Below, piece by piece: positions 21,201-30,812 of a DNA stretch of 64,000 bases; position 1 is the first letter of the stretch; each line of letters begins with the position of its first letter. The stretch covers positions 1,054,001 to 1,118,000 of the forward strand of contig OX595991.1 in NCBI GenBank assembly GCA_951394045.1, in the 5' to 3' direction. The translations under genes and the position numbers were made by a program. Below the pieces are notes generated by a model, which saw nothing but the letters and a program-made list of their open reading frames with translations, made no database searches and had not been told where the DNA came from. Source of the DNA: Nitzschia sp. DOCU1. Lineage: Eukaryota > Bacillariophyta > Bacillariophyceae > Bacillariales > Bacillariaceae.

Positions 21201-21315
21201 CTTCGTCATTCATTCCTTTTGTAGAAGAAGAAGACGACGAAGAAGAAGAAGACGTTGATTCCTTGGCAAGAGTATTAACAATATGGCAAAGTTTGGCGAG
21301 ATACTGGGTAAGCAT
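18229..21315 (-). CDS. Large Ser-rich single-pass membrane protein with extracellular LRR
   Basis: One exon, 1028 aa from ATG 21315 (MLTQYLAKLCHIVNTL). Codons further upstream lack an ATG. Residues 1-780 are low complexity, rich in Ser, Asp, Glu and Thr, with a poly-Ser run near residue 25. One transmembrane helix follows at about residue 815 (YICGIIISLSLVLVTLIVAF). Beyond it is a short ectodomain with a Cys pair and plant-type LRRs (ALNGLSWDDNSYW, CAWYGVVCDSD, LPENGLLGTIPSDVANFADL). This layout, a long disordered cytoplasmic part, one helix and a short LRR ectodomain, is common in diatom LRR proteins. They are suspected adhesion or receptor proteins. No kinase domain is present. Confidence 0.8.
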   Translation of the reverse strand: MLTQYLAKLCHIVNTLAKESTSSSSSSSSSSTKGMNDEASWGEDLESQQYTTSGEMVSKGVGVVFDASDGIGTTTLSESERQEDDVRDALSCVQDNNSIGEADGSAASITLVDACHASVPSLKELAASPSADCESLTHHDDPTDVEVVNDTNGSKASDKADISPQESKSNENNGEITGPRVVAKDSPAVSQSGEINISSDDDNSQPPRNAVSEVIRMGSAAQSAPRSQPVECTDLEASENVVSSEGTVPLKGAENPGTDLQSTGGDGTSTTHTRAQRRPRRQRNGSNLGQSETSPNLSTSSSHSAPAEGESSTYAERVRRKVASYSGGMDWATSAESSSEFLASDTAVTHTAVSANAVAAALNDSQDSAPQHATTMSFPPPAPMGAEAAYAQRLNRKQSLDAPRTTTAENLVTPNSATASTADSHFSRTHRRLSSEPRMVDHAGLVSSNASVQHADSNRGPRIIQSGTQSSLTVNSNSGGPSTASIGDNLSEHVGNGTQSISQDGLQAIPSPEATSHEDWVKSAPTIAELNEGPRSMRNLARMSARNLSSPGMDEGDRFVASIFHGQMPSTNTNVLSVHPGAAPRHRAEGSFSFLPPESRGDFISGGQGPLVCDMTPGAFQAQGRAFGDLPAWFRNNSLPPAGSQERAALLAQLSTRSLPTSESSSSLEMSFRELRELRMSLGQAGSYIVRAQCQGSSSDEEMFNGLAVARARLIEKMVSSAAIIEESPGDLESSARQEVVNPENAAYEATALDDTAIPAAEQVTSEEVIRQKTTTLAFRYICGIIISLSLVLVTLIVAFTVSDSDDASMETIPPDHMAPFPRNESLPDRNALCSAIPNDIFDDFSPVVECYCGREIPGIPADIIKAHAHIVSLLLVNNVINIPPLATDCLDPKNVAILWMAEAEPEVESIEKTITRYHLAVLFHALNGLSWDDNSYWLTSRSECAWYGVVCDSDYLIRQIQLPENGLLGTIPSDVANFADLEIFNITENIFVTGEIPQELLRQSVFGTIEVDITGTSVQQPGGRSRA

Positions 21316-21927
21316 GAAGTGACCCGTTGCTTTGGCTTCCCTCGGCCGTTTACCAGGTATGATAAGGGGATTCTTTGGGGTGCACAGGAACAGCGTGGAA
21401 CAAGACACGTTCACGCGATTTCTCGTGCCTTTCTCATTTTTCCCCAGTGCTGTTGGGGGGGAGAGATCATTCGGCCGCGTGGGCCTGACACTCAATCAGA
21501 TGCGACGACGTTATTCTTCGCTTTCCGATGCGGAAAGGTAACATTGACTTCACGCGACCAACTCCAGCACAGGCCTATGTTTATTGTGTCGCATACGACA
21601 CATTTCGTTGGAAGTCGAAAAACACTTTTGTCGCCACGCACGAGCACCAGATCTTGGATTTACGTTCTGTCGGACAAGATGGACATAAGATCGATCTTGT
21701 TTGACACCCCCCACTACTATCGTCTTGAAGTCTGTACTAGTAGAGATGTTTGTTTGTCTTTTAACACCAAAGGTTACTATCTTGGACTTTTGTCAAACCA
21801 ATGGTTTCCGGTTTGTCATGTTGTTGATGAAATCATGTCGAGCGGCCATGACAAACATAGTTATTGGATGAATCCCGTTCTCGATGCCTGAAATTTCAAA
21901 GTTCATCGACGAGATGACAGTTTGGAA
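21316..21927. other. Intergenic, promoter of the LRR gene
   Basis: 612 bp upstream of the LRR gene. A long plus-strand open frame crosses it (to 21891) but has no family features and overlaps the LRR gene. I see no gene here. Confidence 0.45.
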
Positions 21928-22262
21928 ATCCTGGAAACCTCGTAGATACATTCCGAAAGCTAGAAGTGACGCTCAAGGAAAATAATCAATTCTGTTCTAT
22001 CGAGTAGGAACTCCATTCTACGTTAAAACGAAGCGCGTATGAGCTCAACGTCAAAACGAGCACCATTCATTCGGTGTGCTGCGTTAGTGTTAACGGCTCG
22101 GCGGCACTCAGGTGCACGTCTTGAATAAAATTGGTGAATGGGCCCGCACAAGGCCAATCACAACTGATTTCGGGCCTGACCATGAATTGAAAATAACCAG
22201 AAATAGCGACAAAGTGCAGGCGGTGTGGGGTATAACTTGCAGAGCCCAATCTCAAGGCCGCG
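21928..22262 (+). pseudogene. Decayed copies of the jelly-roll domain of the 16194-18136 gene
   Basis: Two fragments on the plus strand resemble the C-terminal domain of the transglutaminase-like gene. The first, about 21928-21985, reads GNPGNLVDTFRKLEVTLK and matches the domain's last strands. The second, about 22040-22262, reads YELNVKTSTIHSV, CCVSVNGSAAL, then a stop, then IGEWARTRPITTDFG and HELKITRNSD. That follows the order of YEISFKICTVHSAQ, LCVSVNGAEAV, VGDWAQTTPVAIDLG and DEIKITRESP in the intact gene. An in-frame stop, small deletions and the lack of a start show it is not functional. It is probably the remnant of a local duplication that may once have carried tandem domains. Confidence 0.65.
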
Positions 22263-22445
22263 GCGTAGATTCATTCGAAGGCCTAAGATACTTGTCGCCA
22301 CCCTCTACGGGATTCCACCTGTAGCTTTCAATTATCGACTAGAGAACAGCATTTTTGCTGAAGTCGTTGGAAAATGGCATGGGATCCATCAGCCACCTCC
22401 AACCGCGTTATTGTGGCCGGCAGCAGCAACGAAGAAAATGTATGG

Positions 22446-23424
22446 TCATACTGCAATCGCCGGCAAAATAGTATCTTCCTCTGAAGACATGATTGCTCCT
22501 CTCTTCATTCCAGTTGGAGAACACCATGCTGCGGGCTCGTCATCGTACTCCGCAGTCTGCCTGGCTAGCTGAGACATAACGCAGCAATTGCAACAGCAAA
22601 CGCAGCAGCAGTCCTCCATCTTTCCCAACCTTCCCGTCGGAATTCCGTATTTCGACCGAATGGCTGCACGTAGCTTCACCACGATTAAGACACCGTATAC
22701 TGACATCGGTAAACTTAGAAGAACGTAAGACATCTGATGCCATCGTTGCTGTAGATTGTGGTGCAAAATTACGTCTCCATTGTCTTGCACAGTTACTTCA
22801 AACAATGGCGGAGCCACGAGGGCATCATAAGCACTGAACAGGATCAAAAATAGAAAAATCTTCCCCGTAATATACTGAAACATTGATTTACGCCCAGCTG
22901 GTTTGGCCAACCATGTCATTTTCATTCTCGTCAAAATCTGCGCCAAAAGAATCTGAGGGCAAAGCCAAGCTGTCCACAAGTGAGGATGAAAAAGCCCGAA
23001 TCGAAAGCACGAGAATAGTCCATCCTTCCATTTCCCCTTCGTTTTGATGCAATGAGAGTCGAAAATAGGAACTCGTAGAGTCTGTCCAGCCTTTACACCG
23101 CCAACAGGCTTTCGGAAACGATCCCCATGTTAGTGGCCATGTCAAAAGAGAAAGACACTTTTGGCAGAGAACTGCAGAAATTACGTACCACCTTCACAGG
23201 GAAAGACGAGTCTCCATTTGTTGCCCAGAATATGTATCCTAATCCAAGCATAAGTTACAGGGCACATGAATCGTCAGCAACGCCACAACACACAAGATTT
23301 TACTCTGCCGAGAATGTGACTCACCTTCTTGAAGAGTTGCTGGTGCTTCGATGTCAACATACGTCAACCCATGAGGAGGACACTGAGCGATGCGAGAGCA
23401 GCATTCGCTCGTGGAACGCAGCAT
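22446..23424 (-). CDS. PLAC8-family cysteine-rich membrane protein
   Basis: Three exons, 23424-23325, 23238-23189 and 23108-22446, join across introns of 86 bp (GTGAGT...GATTAG) and 80 bp (GTACGT...CGAAAG) to give 270 aa. The joins rebuild the family's opening (VDIEAPATLQEG + YIFWATNGDSSFPVKV + PVGGVKAGQTLRVP), which is unreadable in any single frame. The PLAC8 core follows: GKWKDGLFSCFRFGLFHPHL, WTAWLCPQILLAQ, two hydrophobic helices, then the cysteine cluster MEDCCCVCCCNCCVMSQLAR. PLAC8 proteins sit in membranes and affect cell size, metal handling or signalling in plants and fungi. The long insert between the two Cys regions, with its transmembrane helices, is usual for diatom members. A further 5' exon is possible. 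Confidence 0.8.
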
Positions 23425-24095
23425 GGTCTTTGATGCTCAATTGACAACTCTACTTGCGAGAGAGTGCACTGATCAGCTTTGTCGTTGCTGCCGATAAGCA
23501 GAAACGTTTAAACCGAAAAGAAGATGAGTTTTGTTAGTAGTGCGCACAACAAGTTGTGACACTAGCCGACGCGGGGACGGAAAGATCAATCTTATGAAGG
23601 GCGCCAAATTCTTTGGCTGTCGCCAGTCTCGTCCCACCAGGGTTATGCACGCGCGAATGGAGTATGAGTTATGTGGATGGCCAATATTGGTGTTTATGGA
23701 AATGTTCGTGTGGGAAGTTATAAAAGGGTTAAGGAAATTTCGCGCGTAGCACAGTCCTGTCGTCTGCTCTCACTCCGTCGTTTGGCCTTCGTCGCTGGTG
23801 GCTCCAAAATAAAGCGATTGTCAACTCCGTTACTCTTTACTACAGAAGAGTAAGGACTCTTTCCTCTGTACCAGGTATTGCACTAGAATAGCACGAATCA
23901 CTCCTCTTGTACCCAACGAAAAGATGAAAACTGCTTCGGAGTAGAGTGCAGTGACTTTGCTCTTGTTGTGTCAAGAAGATTTCCTACTCCGTCATAAGAA
24001 TTTTCAGCTGTTTGAAGCCTGCTAAAGCTGTCTGCGTGAAAGGACCTGCTATTGCAAGAAAATTTTCAACATCCACGTCTATCATAATCGCCACA
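23425..24095. other. Intergenic, nothing recognised
   Basis: 671 bp between the PLAC8 start and the LON-protein stop. Only short open frames without domains occur. It should hold the PLAC8 promoter. Confidence 0.4.
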
Positions 24096-25352
24096 TCATA
24101 CACGTGCTTTCCGCGAAGATTCTGTCGCCACTGCTTCGAGACGTCGCTTCTCACGAGATATCATTTGCGCCAAGCAAAGGACCCGTTCCTTATGGCTTGG
24201 TAGGCTTACCATGGCCTGAAAGTCGAGACAGGGATCCATTTCGATTTGGAAATACTCCTTTTGTGCATCCACTTCCATGAGTTGAATTTGTCGTTGCACG
24301 TGGGGTGGAAGCTCTTCAATGTGAATAGGTAACTTCAAGGGACCTAGCTTGGAAGCTTCCTCCACCATGACTTCGTTGCGATTGATCGAAAGCATGGCTT
24401 GTTTTCCTTGTCGGATGGTGTAACATACTGACTGCCATTCTTGTGCTGCCTCCCAAAAGGAATGTTCCGACGCGAAGTTCGTGATTGCATCCCATGTGGA
24501 CATGGCGTTTCCGAGCCGAAACAAGGTGGATGGCGGAAAGCCGTCGGAGCCAATCTGTAGCTGGTAGATTGTTTTGATCATATTGTAACTGTTAACCATT
24601 GCTGCGATTACTTCCTCCAAATCTTTGTCCATGCCGATGTTATCTTCGGCTATGCGTGGCCGTACCCTTGCCTTTAGATATTCCGATGACTTTCTTATCC
24701 GATTCTCTCGCTCAAAAGCTTCTGGGTTTACAATCTCGCAAATTTCCACTAGGTCTTCTGCCAGGCAAGTCAAACGAATACGAACTAACTTGTCGTCTTG
24801 AAACTGTTCTTCAGCGTCTAGAATCCGTAACACTGCTCCGATGTTCGCGATGCGACCAGAATCAAATGCTCGAAGTGTGACGCAGAAACGTGGAGGAGCG
24901 CCCGAACCATCATCTGCTAGCAGATCTCTGGCCATTTGAAGATTTTGTGGTTCTACGTTGTTGAGGGTGTGATTCGCGGGGCCTGGAAGATAAACGGCGC
25001 CAAGAGGGTAAAGCGGCATTGTAGACAGTGTTCCGTCCTTCCCGGGTTGAACCTTGCCTGTCTGATTAAGAGCAGCAGCCCCGAGATCTAGCCACTTGAT
25101 ATTGTTGTAACCAGGGGAATCACATCTTACTTCTGAAAGCCACTCAAAGGCAGAGTTCAGATCGTAGGCTTGTCGTGCCGAACTTCGTTGCCGTGCCGTC
25201 TTCCACGAGCCGACAAAAAACGAATCTGCCATCGGAACGAGTGTCGAAACGGCCAAGATCAACATTGCACCGACTCGCTTTCTCACGATTTCAGCTACTT
25301 TCATCCTTGTCACGTCCTGTTGCTTCATCTGTAAATGAACTTTCTCTCGCAT
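24096..25352 (-). CDS. LON substrate-binding-domain protein, probably plastid targeted
   Basis: Single exon, 418 aa from ATG 25352; ATG 25304 would give a better signal peptide. The N-terminus has a hydrophobic core (AMLILAVSTLVPMA) followed by DSFFVGSW and a basic stretch. This resembles a diatom bipartite plastid presequence with an aromatic residue after cleavage. The LON N-terminal-type domain spans about residues 105-330 (MPLYPLGAVYLPG, then RFCVTLRAFDSGRIANIGAV). No AAA+ or Ser-Lys protease domain follows, so this is a stand-alone LON domain. Such proteins are thought to bind substrates or act as adaptors. The C-terminus is charged helix. Plastid location is inferred. Confidence 0.75.
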   Translation of the reverse strand: MREKVHLQMKQQDVTRMKVAEIVRKRVGAMLILAVSTLVPMADSFFVGSWKTARQRSSARQAYDLNSAFEWLSEVRCDSPGYNNIKWLDLGAAALNQTGKVQPGKDGTLSTMPLYPLGAVYLPGPANHTLNNVEPQNLQMARDLLADDGSGAPPRFCVTLRAFDSGRIANIGAVLRILDAEEQFQDDKLVRIRLTCLAEDLVEICEIVNPEAFERENRIRKSSEYLKARVRPRIAEDNIGMDKDLEEVIAAMVNSYNMIKTIYQLQIGSDGFPPSTLFRLGNAMSTWDAITNFASEHSFWEAAQEWQSVCYTIRQGKQAMLSINRNEVMVEEASKLGPLKLPIHIEELPPHVQRQIQLMEVDAQKEYFQIEMDPCLDFQAMVSLPSHKERVLCLAQMISREKRRLEAVATESSRKARV

Positions 25353-25992
25353 GTTTTCTTATCTCAATTGAAGGACTATCAGGTTGATGGTGGCGAAAAA
25401 CAAAACAAAATCTAGTAAGGATTGACGAGAGAGGTCATGAGTCGGAGTCGAGTCAGTCAGTCAGTCGTGAAGTCGAATGATTCGAAAATGCTATTTGATT
25501 CGATTGACCAAACGTCTGGACCAATGTCCGACCTCATCTGTTTTCCATTCAGCAGTTTAGCGCTCTTTTTTGAAAGACTCAGCAGCCAACAGGCGGGTTT
25601 AATGAGTATAAATTTTTCAAAAAGTTCCTTTTTAGGCGACGTCTTGACCAAAATTCAATTGCCATCATTTCCGACGTCGACAATGGCGTCATAGTCATTC
25701 CCATGAAAGGCAGTCTCTTCCTGCTTCTTATAAATCATTGACTCCCTGTAGATCCTGCACCGACCTACACCTTGCATCAATCTGCACGGCGTCACAATCA
25801 GAGTCAACTCTTGATCCATCGTGATTGCTGAGTTGGACGATTTGAGGCATTTCAACTGTGCACCGAGAGCCAACCAATCATCAGTCGGAACAAGACGCAT
25901 TGGTATCGTGCGCTTCAATAGCTTGGCGACAACCTGATTCTTGACTGCCGACAATTCACTACTTTTACGCGTAAACTTCTATTCCACGCACC
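25353..25992. promoter_or_regulatory. Divergent promoter region
   Basis: 640 bp between the LON-domain gene (minus) and the SNARE gene (plus). A GAGTCAGTCAGTCAGTCGTGA run lies near 25450-25470. No other gene or repeat was recognised. Confidence 0.4.
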
Positions 25993-26618
25993 ATGTTTAA
26001 TCGGTCAGGTCCCAGCGATTATTCTAAAGTCAATCTCGACGAATACAGCGACGACGAAAATGCAGGGGACGACTTTGCCAGCAGCGCCATTCGCAACCAA
26101 CAGGTGAGGGAAACAAAATACAATAAAATGGCACGAGTCGACCAGGAAGCTGTGAGTTCACGACAAGTCATCTGATCTGCTCTATTTTCACTGTTTGTTG
26201 AAACTATAGGAATTGATGAGACAACAGGATGAAGGTCTCGATATGTTGAGCGCGTCCGTACTACGGCTGGGGGAGATGAGTATGGGAATTTCCGAAGAGC
26301 TGGGTCAGCAGAATAAAATGCTCGACTCGATGGAAACGGATTTGGATGATGCAGCGGATAATTTGGATCTGGTTACACGAAGTACACAAGCGTTTATAAA
26401 GCAGGCGGGAGGGACAAGGGAATTCCTCATTATTGCGGTGCTTACTGTGGTGGCACTGATACTTTTTCTCGTGCTAATTTACGGGTGAGCCTTTACAAAA
26501 TAGGCGGCAGACAAGAAACTGGCAGTCCTGCCACATTATCTCTTCTACTTCTAGTTTGAGTCGGGTGTTTGATAGCCGTTTATCGTTGCCAGGCTATTCG
26601 GAGCCTGAACCATCATGA
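25993..26618 (+). CDS. Qc-SNARE (syntaxin 8 / SYP5-like)
   Basis: Exons 25993-26151 and 26210-26484 join in phase 0 (QEA + ELMRQQD) across a 58-bp intron. A third exon, 26555-26618, follows a 70-bp intron with a strong donor (GTGAGC) and acceptor (CTTCTACTTCTAG). The three-exon product is 165 aa. If the second intron is retained, translation stops at 26488, right after the membrane anchor. The SNARE helix runs from LDMLSASVLRLGEMS to about STQAFIKQ, with the zero-layer Gln in EELGQQNKML. The tail anchor is LIIAVLTVVALILFLVLIYG. Qc-SNAREs form four-helix bundles driving membrane fusion at Golgi, endosome or vacuole. No Habc domain is visible in the short N-terminus. The 3' end converges on PMS2 with 85 bp between. 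Confidence 0.85.
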
Positions 26619-26703
26619 TCAACGTCGTATGCTGGACTCTAGTAAAGGGCAGGGAGGTGTTTTATGTAGCCTGCTAACTACTCGCCTATTATGCTTCTAT
26701 CGC

Positions 26704-29700
26704 TCAGTTCTCTTGGTTCTCGTCCATTGTTGCTTCTTGCGTCATTGGAGCGACTGTGATGGTGGGGTCTGTGAAGTAGTTGCTTGAACTGCGTTCATCG
26801 ATAAGAAAGGACGAATGCAAGTCTCCTACGTGCCTCATAGTGGGCCGACCGTGCGGGCAGTTCCAAGGATACTCAACATCCGCCAGACGACGAACAATCT
26901 TTTCCATTTCCTTTTGCGATAAGGCCGTACCAATCATGATGGAGGATCTGCAGGCGCGACTGGCAAACATCGCAATGGCCTTCGGAAGCCGAGCAATTAT
27001 TTTGTCTGCCGAGTCGAATTGGCTACTGGCGGTACTGGCGTACCTTCGGACAGCATTGTTGCCGTGCATGCCACTGCCATCGACGCCCGTGCCGCCATCA
27101 CCACCGTCGTAGGAAGACCCATCCATGATAATAGAGCACAGGGTAATCACGTCATCCTTGCCAAACTGGACTGCCTTTCGCCCGTCCCGCGCACCGCTGT
27201 GGGGAAGGGCCGTCAAAGACAATCGCTGCCTAACTGGGGCAGAAGAATCGAAATGAAACCGGAAGCCATTGGCTTCGAAAATGTTCATATTGTCCAAGAT
27301 GCAAGCCTCCTCGGCTGGACTCACGTCCAACGGCAGAGGTCGAATCAGTTTTTGTTCGTGAATCACGGTATCGCGGCAGAGATTTTCAAAGTTGTATTTC
27401 TCATCGCAAGCATGTTGATCCAATATCCAAAGATGGTTCTTCTTGCAGCGAGCAAGGATAAAGCCCATGTTGAACTGGCCGATCACCTGCATTTCATTTC
27501 GAAACTGTTCCTTCGACAGACTGATACTGCTTGGTCTGGGAGCCTCGGCGACACCAACGCTATTTGTGACATCCATGGCCTCTCCCTCCATCTCTTGCGC
27601 TTCAGAAGAAGAGCGCTGCCGCGAGCCCCTGAGGTCGAGTTTGCGCCGCATCATCTGCAACCTTTCCATGCGCGCACTACGGCATACGTTTGCAGTACCT
27701 CTGAACGAAGTCCAAACGACAGGCTCAGGCTGCGACATACTGGATTTATCCAGGAGCTTCGGAACAGAATCATCAGCTTGAGTAACTGGAGCTTCTTTGT
27801 CCTCCTCGTTCGTTACCCCGCCTTCTGTTGAAGCGGCCAGGTCATCCTGTTCTCCCTCAGTTGTCGATGCAGTACTTTCCTCATCGGAGGGCTCTTCCGC
27901 TTGCACAGTTTCCTTGGTCCTTTGGCCTTGTGCCTTGTCTTGACTCTCGAAACGGCTCCTTCGCATTCTCCGCGAATCGTCGATTTGAGCTTCGGGTGAA
28001 GGGGATGCTGGGCGCGAATTCCTCTCCCTGGTTGGACGCGCGGATACTGGCCGTTCTGCAGGTTGAAATGCAAACTGCTGCAGCAAAGTCTGTTTTTGGT
28101 TCTCGCCCGACTCCATGGGTTTCCTGTTGCGCGATTCGCGTTGCCCATTGTTGACTGCAACACCAGAAACTCTACGAGGACGCGGAGGGATACTTTCCTC
28201 AGGTTGCAACGGATCAGGATCATCAGGGGATACTGGAGCCGATTGAGATATCTCGATGCCGCCATTCCCAGCATTGAATCTTGAACGTATAGCTGTCCAA
28301 TTTCTGCGCTGCATATCAGATATTCGTTCCACTGGCCGCTGTTCAAGGTCGACATCGGCTTCAGACTGGGTAACCGCTGACTTTAAATTCCCAGGGGAAT
28401 CGTCGTCTCCTGATGAGAGCTTTGCGCGCTTCGCTGGTGGATCTTCAACTACATCAGTCCCCGGTTCGGACGGTTCCAAATCAGGTTCGGTCTGCTTCTT
28501 CTCTTCACCATCGTTGAATCGCTGCCTTTCGTCCGAGTCGTGTTGCAGCTTGGCTTTGGCCAAGTCATGCACAAATGCGAAGCGGCGCTTATGCATTTGA
28601 TTATGCATTTGATGCTCTCCATCGTCATCCACTTCATCGTCTTCTACAGGAGCTTCCAATTGTTGTAATTCAAATACTCCCTGCGTCTCCTTCGACCAAA
28701 ACTGAGTGACATGTTCCTCCACTACCTGGCAGATTTCTTGTTCATGCGTCAGTAGCACTTGCTGTTTATCAGGAGATAGATTAATGTCAAAAGCGTCATT
28801 GGGAAGTGTGAAAGTGAGAATACACGATGGCTTCTTCCGTCCACCGAATCCATTCCAAATCCGCCTGAGTAGCGACGTGACTTTTGGCATCTCCACCACC
28901 CGGCCGTTGATGCTGAAATAGTTGACCGTTCGATTCGGCATCTCACCCCTAGGATTTTTACTGAAAAGCCCCTGAATCCCCCAGTTGTACAGATTCTCAT
29001 CTCGTTTGAGGAGATTGTCGAGTGACAGATCTATCGGGGCCAGGGAAACCAAAAACTTGTGTCCCAGGACGGAGCTAACAGTGTCTTCCAACTTTGTGCT
29101 GGACGCGCTAGTCGCCAGCGCAATATCTTCTCTCCCTGACGATGACATGTCGATCAAATTGAGCTGCACCCCGATGTTGAAGATGGCGTCTTTGAAAAGC
29201 AAGAAGAAAAACGTTAGTGTACCCAGATCCTTCACACAATGGCGACCAAAGTTAGATTCGGACTCACAAGCTTCCATCAATCGAAAAAGCTTCGTACGCT
29301 CTTGCTTTATCCGCCTCATCATATCCACCCGACGTGCCGGAAGCGCCGCAAAAGGCTCTATTACTGCCACCGTAGTCCCCACTTTTCGATGGATATTTTG
29401 CACTGATGCTTCGTCTAGGCTTCCATCTCTTTTGAACTCTAGCTTTTGTGCCATTTCCTCGTCCTCCGTCCGAGTCGCCACCACTAGCTTTGCGCTTAGA
29501 CATGCCATACTGAACAGCGCTTCCCCCCGAAACCCCATGGTCAAACCGGTCCCCGAATAGATATCCTCAAAACTAGCGATTTTTGAGGTGGCGTACCTCT
29601 CCGCCAAATGAGGCCGTGATTCCGGAGGCACACCGCTTCCATCGTCGGACACTTCCACAATATCGAGACCTTGACCGAAAAGTCGAACTAAAGAGAAGGG

Positions 29701-29898
29701 TTTGAGAATAGGATCCAAAAGCACACGTTTGCACCAAAATGTTTGATACGTACTCTTTATGAGGGTGCTCTCGGCGTCCAAGGCGTTATCCACAAGTTCC
29801 TTGACCAGGCTGGAAAGATCAGTGATTGCTTGCTCGGCAACTATCCGTCGGATGGAGTCATCTGCAAGGCGTCGAATCTCGCTTCCACTGCTCCCCAT
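26704..29898 (-). CDS. PMS2: DNA mismatch repair endonuclease PMS2 (MutL homolog)
   Basis: Exons 29898-29754, 29687-29268 and 29189-26704 join across introns of 66 and 78 bp to give 1016 aa. The joins restore conserved sequence (LIK + IRLFGQGLDIVEV; RLMEA + YAIFNIGVQLN). The start ATG 29898 gives MGSSGSEIRRLADDSI. The GHKL ATPase shows ELVDNALDA, DDGSGV and GFRGEALFSM. A long acidic, charged linker follows (residues ~400-730). The C-terminal domain carries the metal-dependent nicking motif DQHACDEKYNFE near residue 777, plus ACRSSIMIGTAL and CPHGRPTMRH. These mark PMS2 (yeast Pms1), which pairs with MLH1 to nick DNA in nuclear mismatch repair, rather than MLH1 itself. All catalytic motifs look intact. 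The linker is longer than usual. Confidence 0.95.
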   Translation of the reverse strand: MGSSGSEIRRLADDSIRRIVAEQAITDLSSLVKELVDNALDAESTLIKSTYQTFWCKRVLLDPILKPFSLVRLFGQGLDIVEVSDDGSGVPPESRPHLAERYATSKIASFEDIYSGTGLTMGFRGEALFSMACLSAKLVVATRTEDEEMAQKLEFKRDGSLDEASVQNIHRKVGTTVAVIEPFAALPARRVDMMRRIKQERTKLFRLMEACESESNFGRHCVKDLGTLTFFFLLFKDAIFNIGVQLNLIDMSSSGREDIALATSASSTKLEDTVSSVLGHKFLVSLAPIDLSLDNLLKRDENLYNWGIQGLFSKNPRGEMPNRTVNYFSINGRVVEMPKVTSLLRRIWNGFGGRKKPSCILTFTLPNDAFDINLSPDKQQVLLTHEQEICQVVEEHVTQFWSKETQGVFELQQLEAPVEDDEVDDDGEHQMHNQMHKRRFAFVHDLAKAKLQHDSDERQRFNDGEEKKQTEPDLEPSEPGTDVVEDPPAKRAKLSSGDDDSPGNLKSAVTQSEADVDLEQRPVERISDMQRRNWTAIRSRFNAGNGGIEISQSAPVSPDDPDPLQPEESIPPRPRRVSGVAVNNGQRESRNRKPMESGENQKQTLLQQFAFQPAERPVSARPTRERNSRPASPSPEAQIDDSRRMRRSRFESQDKAQGQRTKETVQAEEPSDEESTASTTEGEQDDLAASTEGGVTNEEDKEAPVTQADDSVPKLLDKSSMSQPEPVVWTSFRGTANVCRSARMERLQMMRRKLDLRGSRQRSSSEAQEMEGEAMDVTNSVGVAEAPRPSSISLSKEQFRNEMQVIGQFNMGFILARCKKNHLWILDQHACDEKYNFENLCRDTVIHEQKLIRPLPLDVSPAEEACILDNMNIFEANGFRFHFDSSAPVRQRLSLTALPHSGARDGRKAVQFGKDDVITLCSIIMDGSSYDGGDGGTGVDGSGMHGNNAVRRYASTASSQFDSADKIIARLPKAIAMFASRACRSSIMIGTALSQKEMEKIVRRLADVEYPWNCPHGRPTMRHVGDLHSSFLIDERSSSNYFTDPTITVAPMTQEATMDENQEN

Positions 29899-30812
29899 GA
29901 TGCCTTGACCGTTCACACGACTCCCAATCGGGCCTGAGGGAATACTAGCTCCCAAAAATGAACAACCTTCACGTTCTATTGAGAAATTCGAGAAATATCA
30001 TCTAAGCACTTGCAGCAGCCGTTTCGAAAGGAATTGAGATGTCTGGAACAGGACAAAACTTGCAGGTAAGTCGCAGAAGGCCTGATTCTGTGGTGCTGTT
30101 CAACTCAACACAAAGGTCTTCTGTTTTACTTTAAAAAATGATGGTTGGAGACGATGATATGGAGGCAAGGGGAGTGTAATAGTTTTGATGGAGTGAGGAG
30201 GGGAGCACTGCAGTGATGCAGAGGCGAGTTCGAGGGCGGTATGAAAAAGTGCGGACTGGATTCCGGCTCGCGACATGCACGCTTGAAGTCCGATCTACGT
30301 GAGATTTCCTACTGACTTTTATGTTGGGCATACATCGTTGCGCGCGCGCCATCACTTCTTGCACGTGCACATAGTACGTATCAGTGACACATCTTCGGTT
30401 GCCCGCAAGAAAGGCGAGCGAGCGAGGGCAGATCCAGATTTTCTTCGAAATGTTGGTCATGGGTTTGCATAGTGTCTAGTGGAGTACATACGAAACGGAG
30501 ACTGACACGCGGTTTTTCATATGTGTTTGTATGATAGACTTTCGAGTCACAGGCCAGGACGGTAGTAGCGAGCCAGTAGCATGGGAACTTCTACTAGAGT
30601 ACCGGTACTATAGTGCCATGCATTTATCTTACACATAGAAAAGCATCCAAGTGTGACAGCAGTTGTGATCGATGTGGTTTAGGTTGTTGCATCAGCTGTA
30701 TATGATTGCGTCGAGAACGCGCGAGGGGGTCGTTCGATAAGTAGCGTGAATTGTCTCTTGACCACTAGCTGGTTCTCGGGTCATACTAGGGAGATGGCTT
30801 TTGATGCCAAGA
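29899..30812. other. Intergenic, promoter of PMS2
   Basis: 914 bp between the PMS2 start and the stop of the CK2-beta-like gene. At 30039 a short plus-strand ATG frame of nine codons ends at a textbook donor (CAG|GTAAGT), but I could not follow it into a convincing second exon. Otherwise nothing is recognised. Confidence 0.4.

Noticed and set aside
21283..21891. 202-codon open frame on the plus strand
   Set aside because: Overlaps the LRR gene start and shows no domain; the only meaningful plus-strand similarity begins after it, at about 21928.
27019..27831. 270-codon open frame on the plus strand
   Set aside because: It lies antisense inside PMS2, whose frame carries the conserved motifs; the plus-strand product has no domain.
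30039..30066. Nine-codon first exon with a GTAAGT donor on the plus strand
   Set aside because: No second exon gives a convincing protein; the best acceptor yields a stop after about 13 codons.
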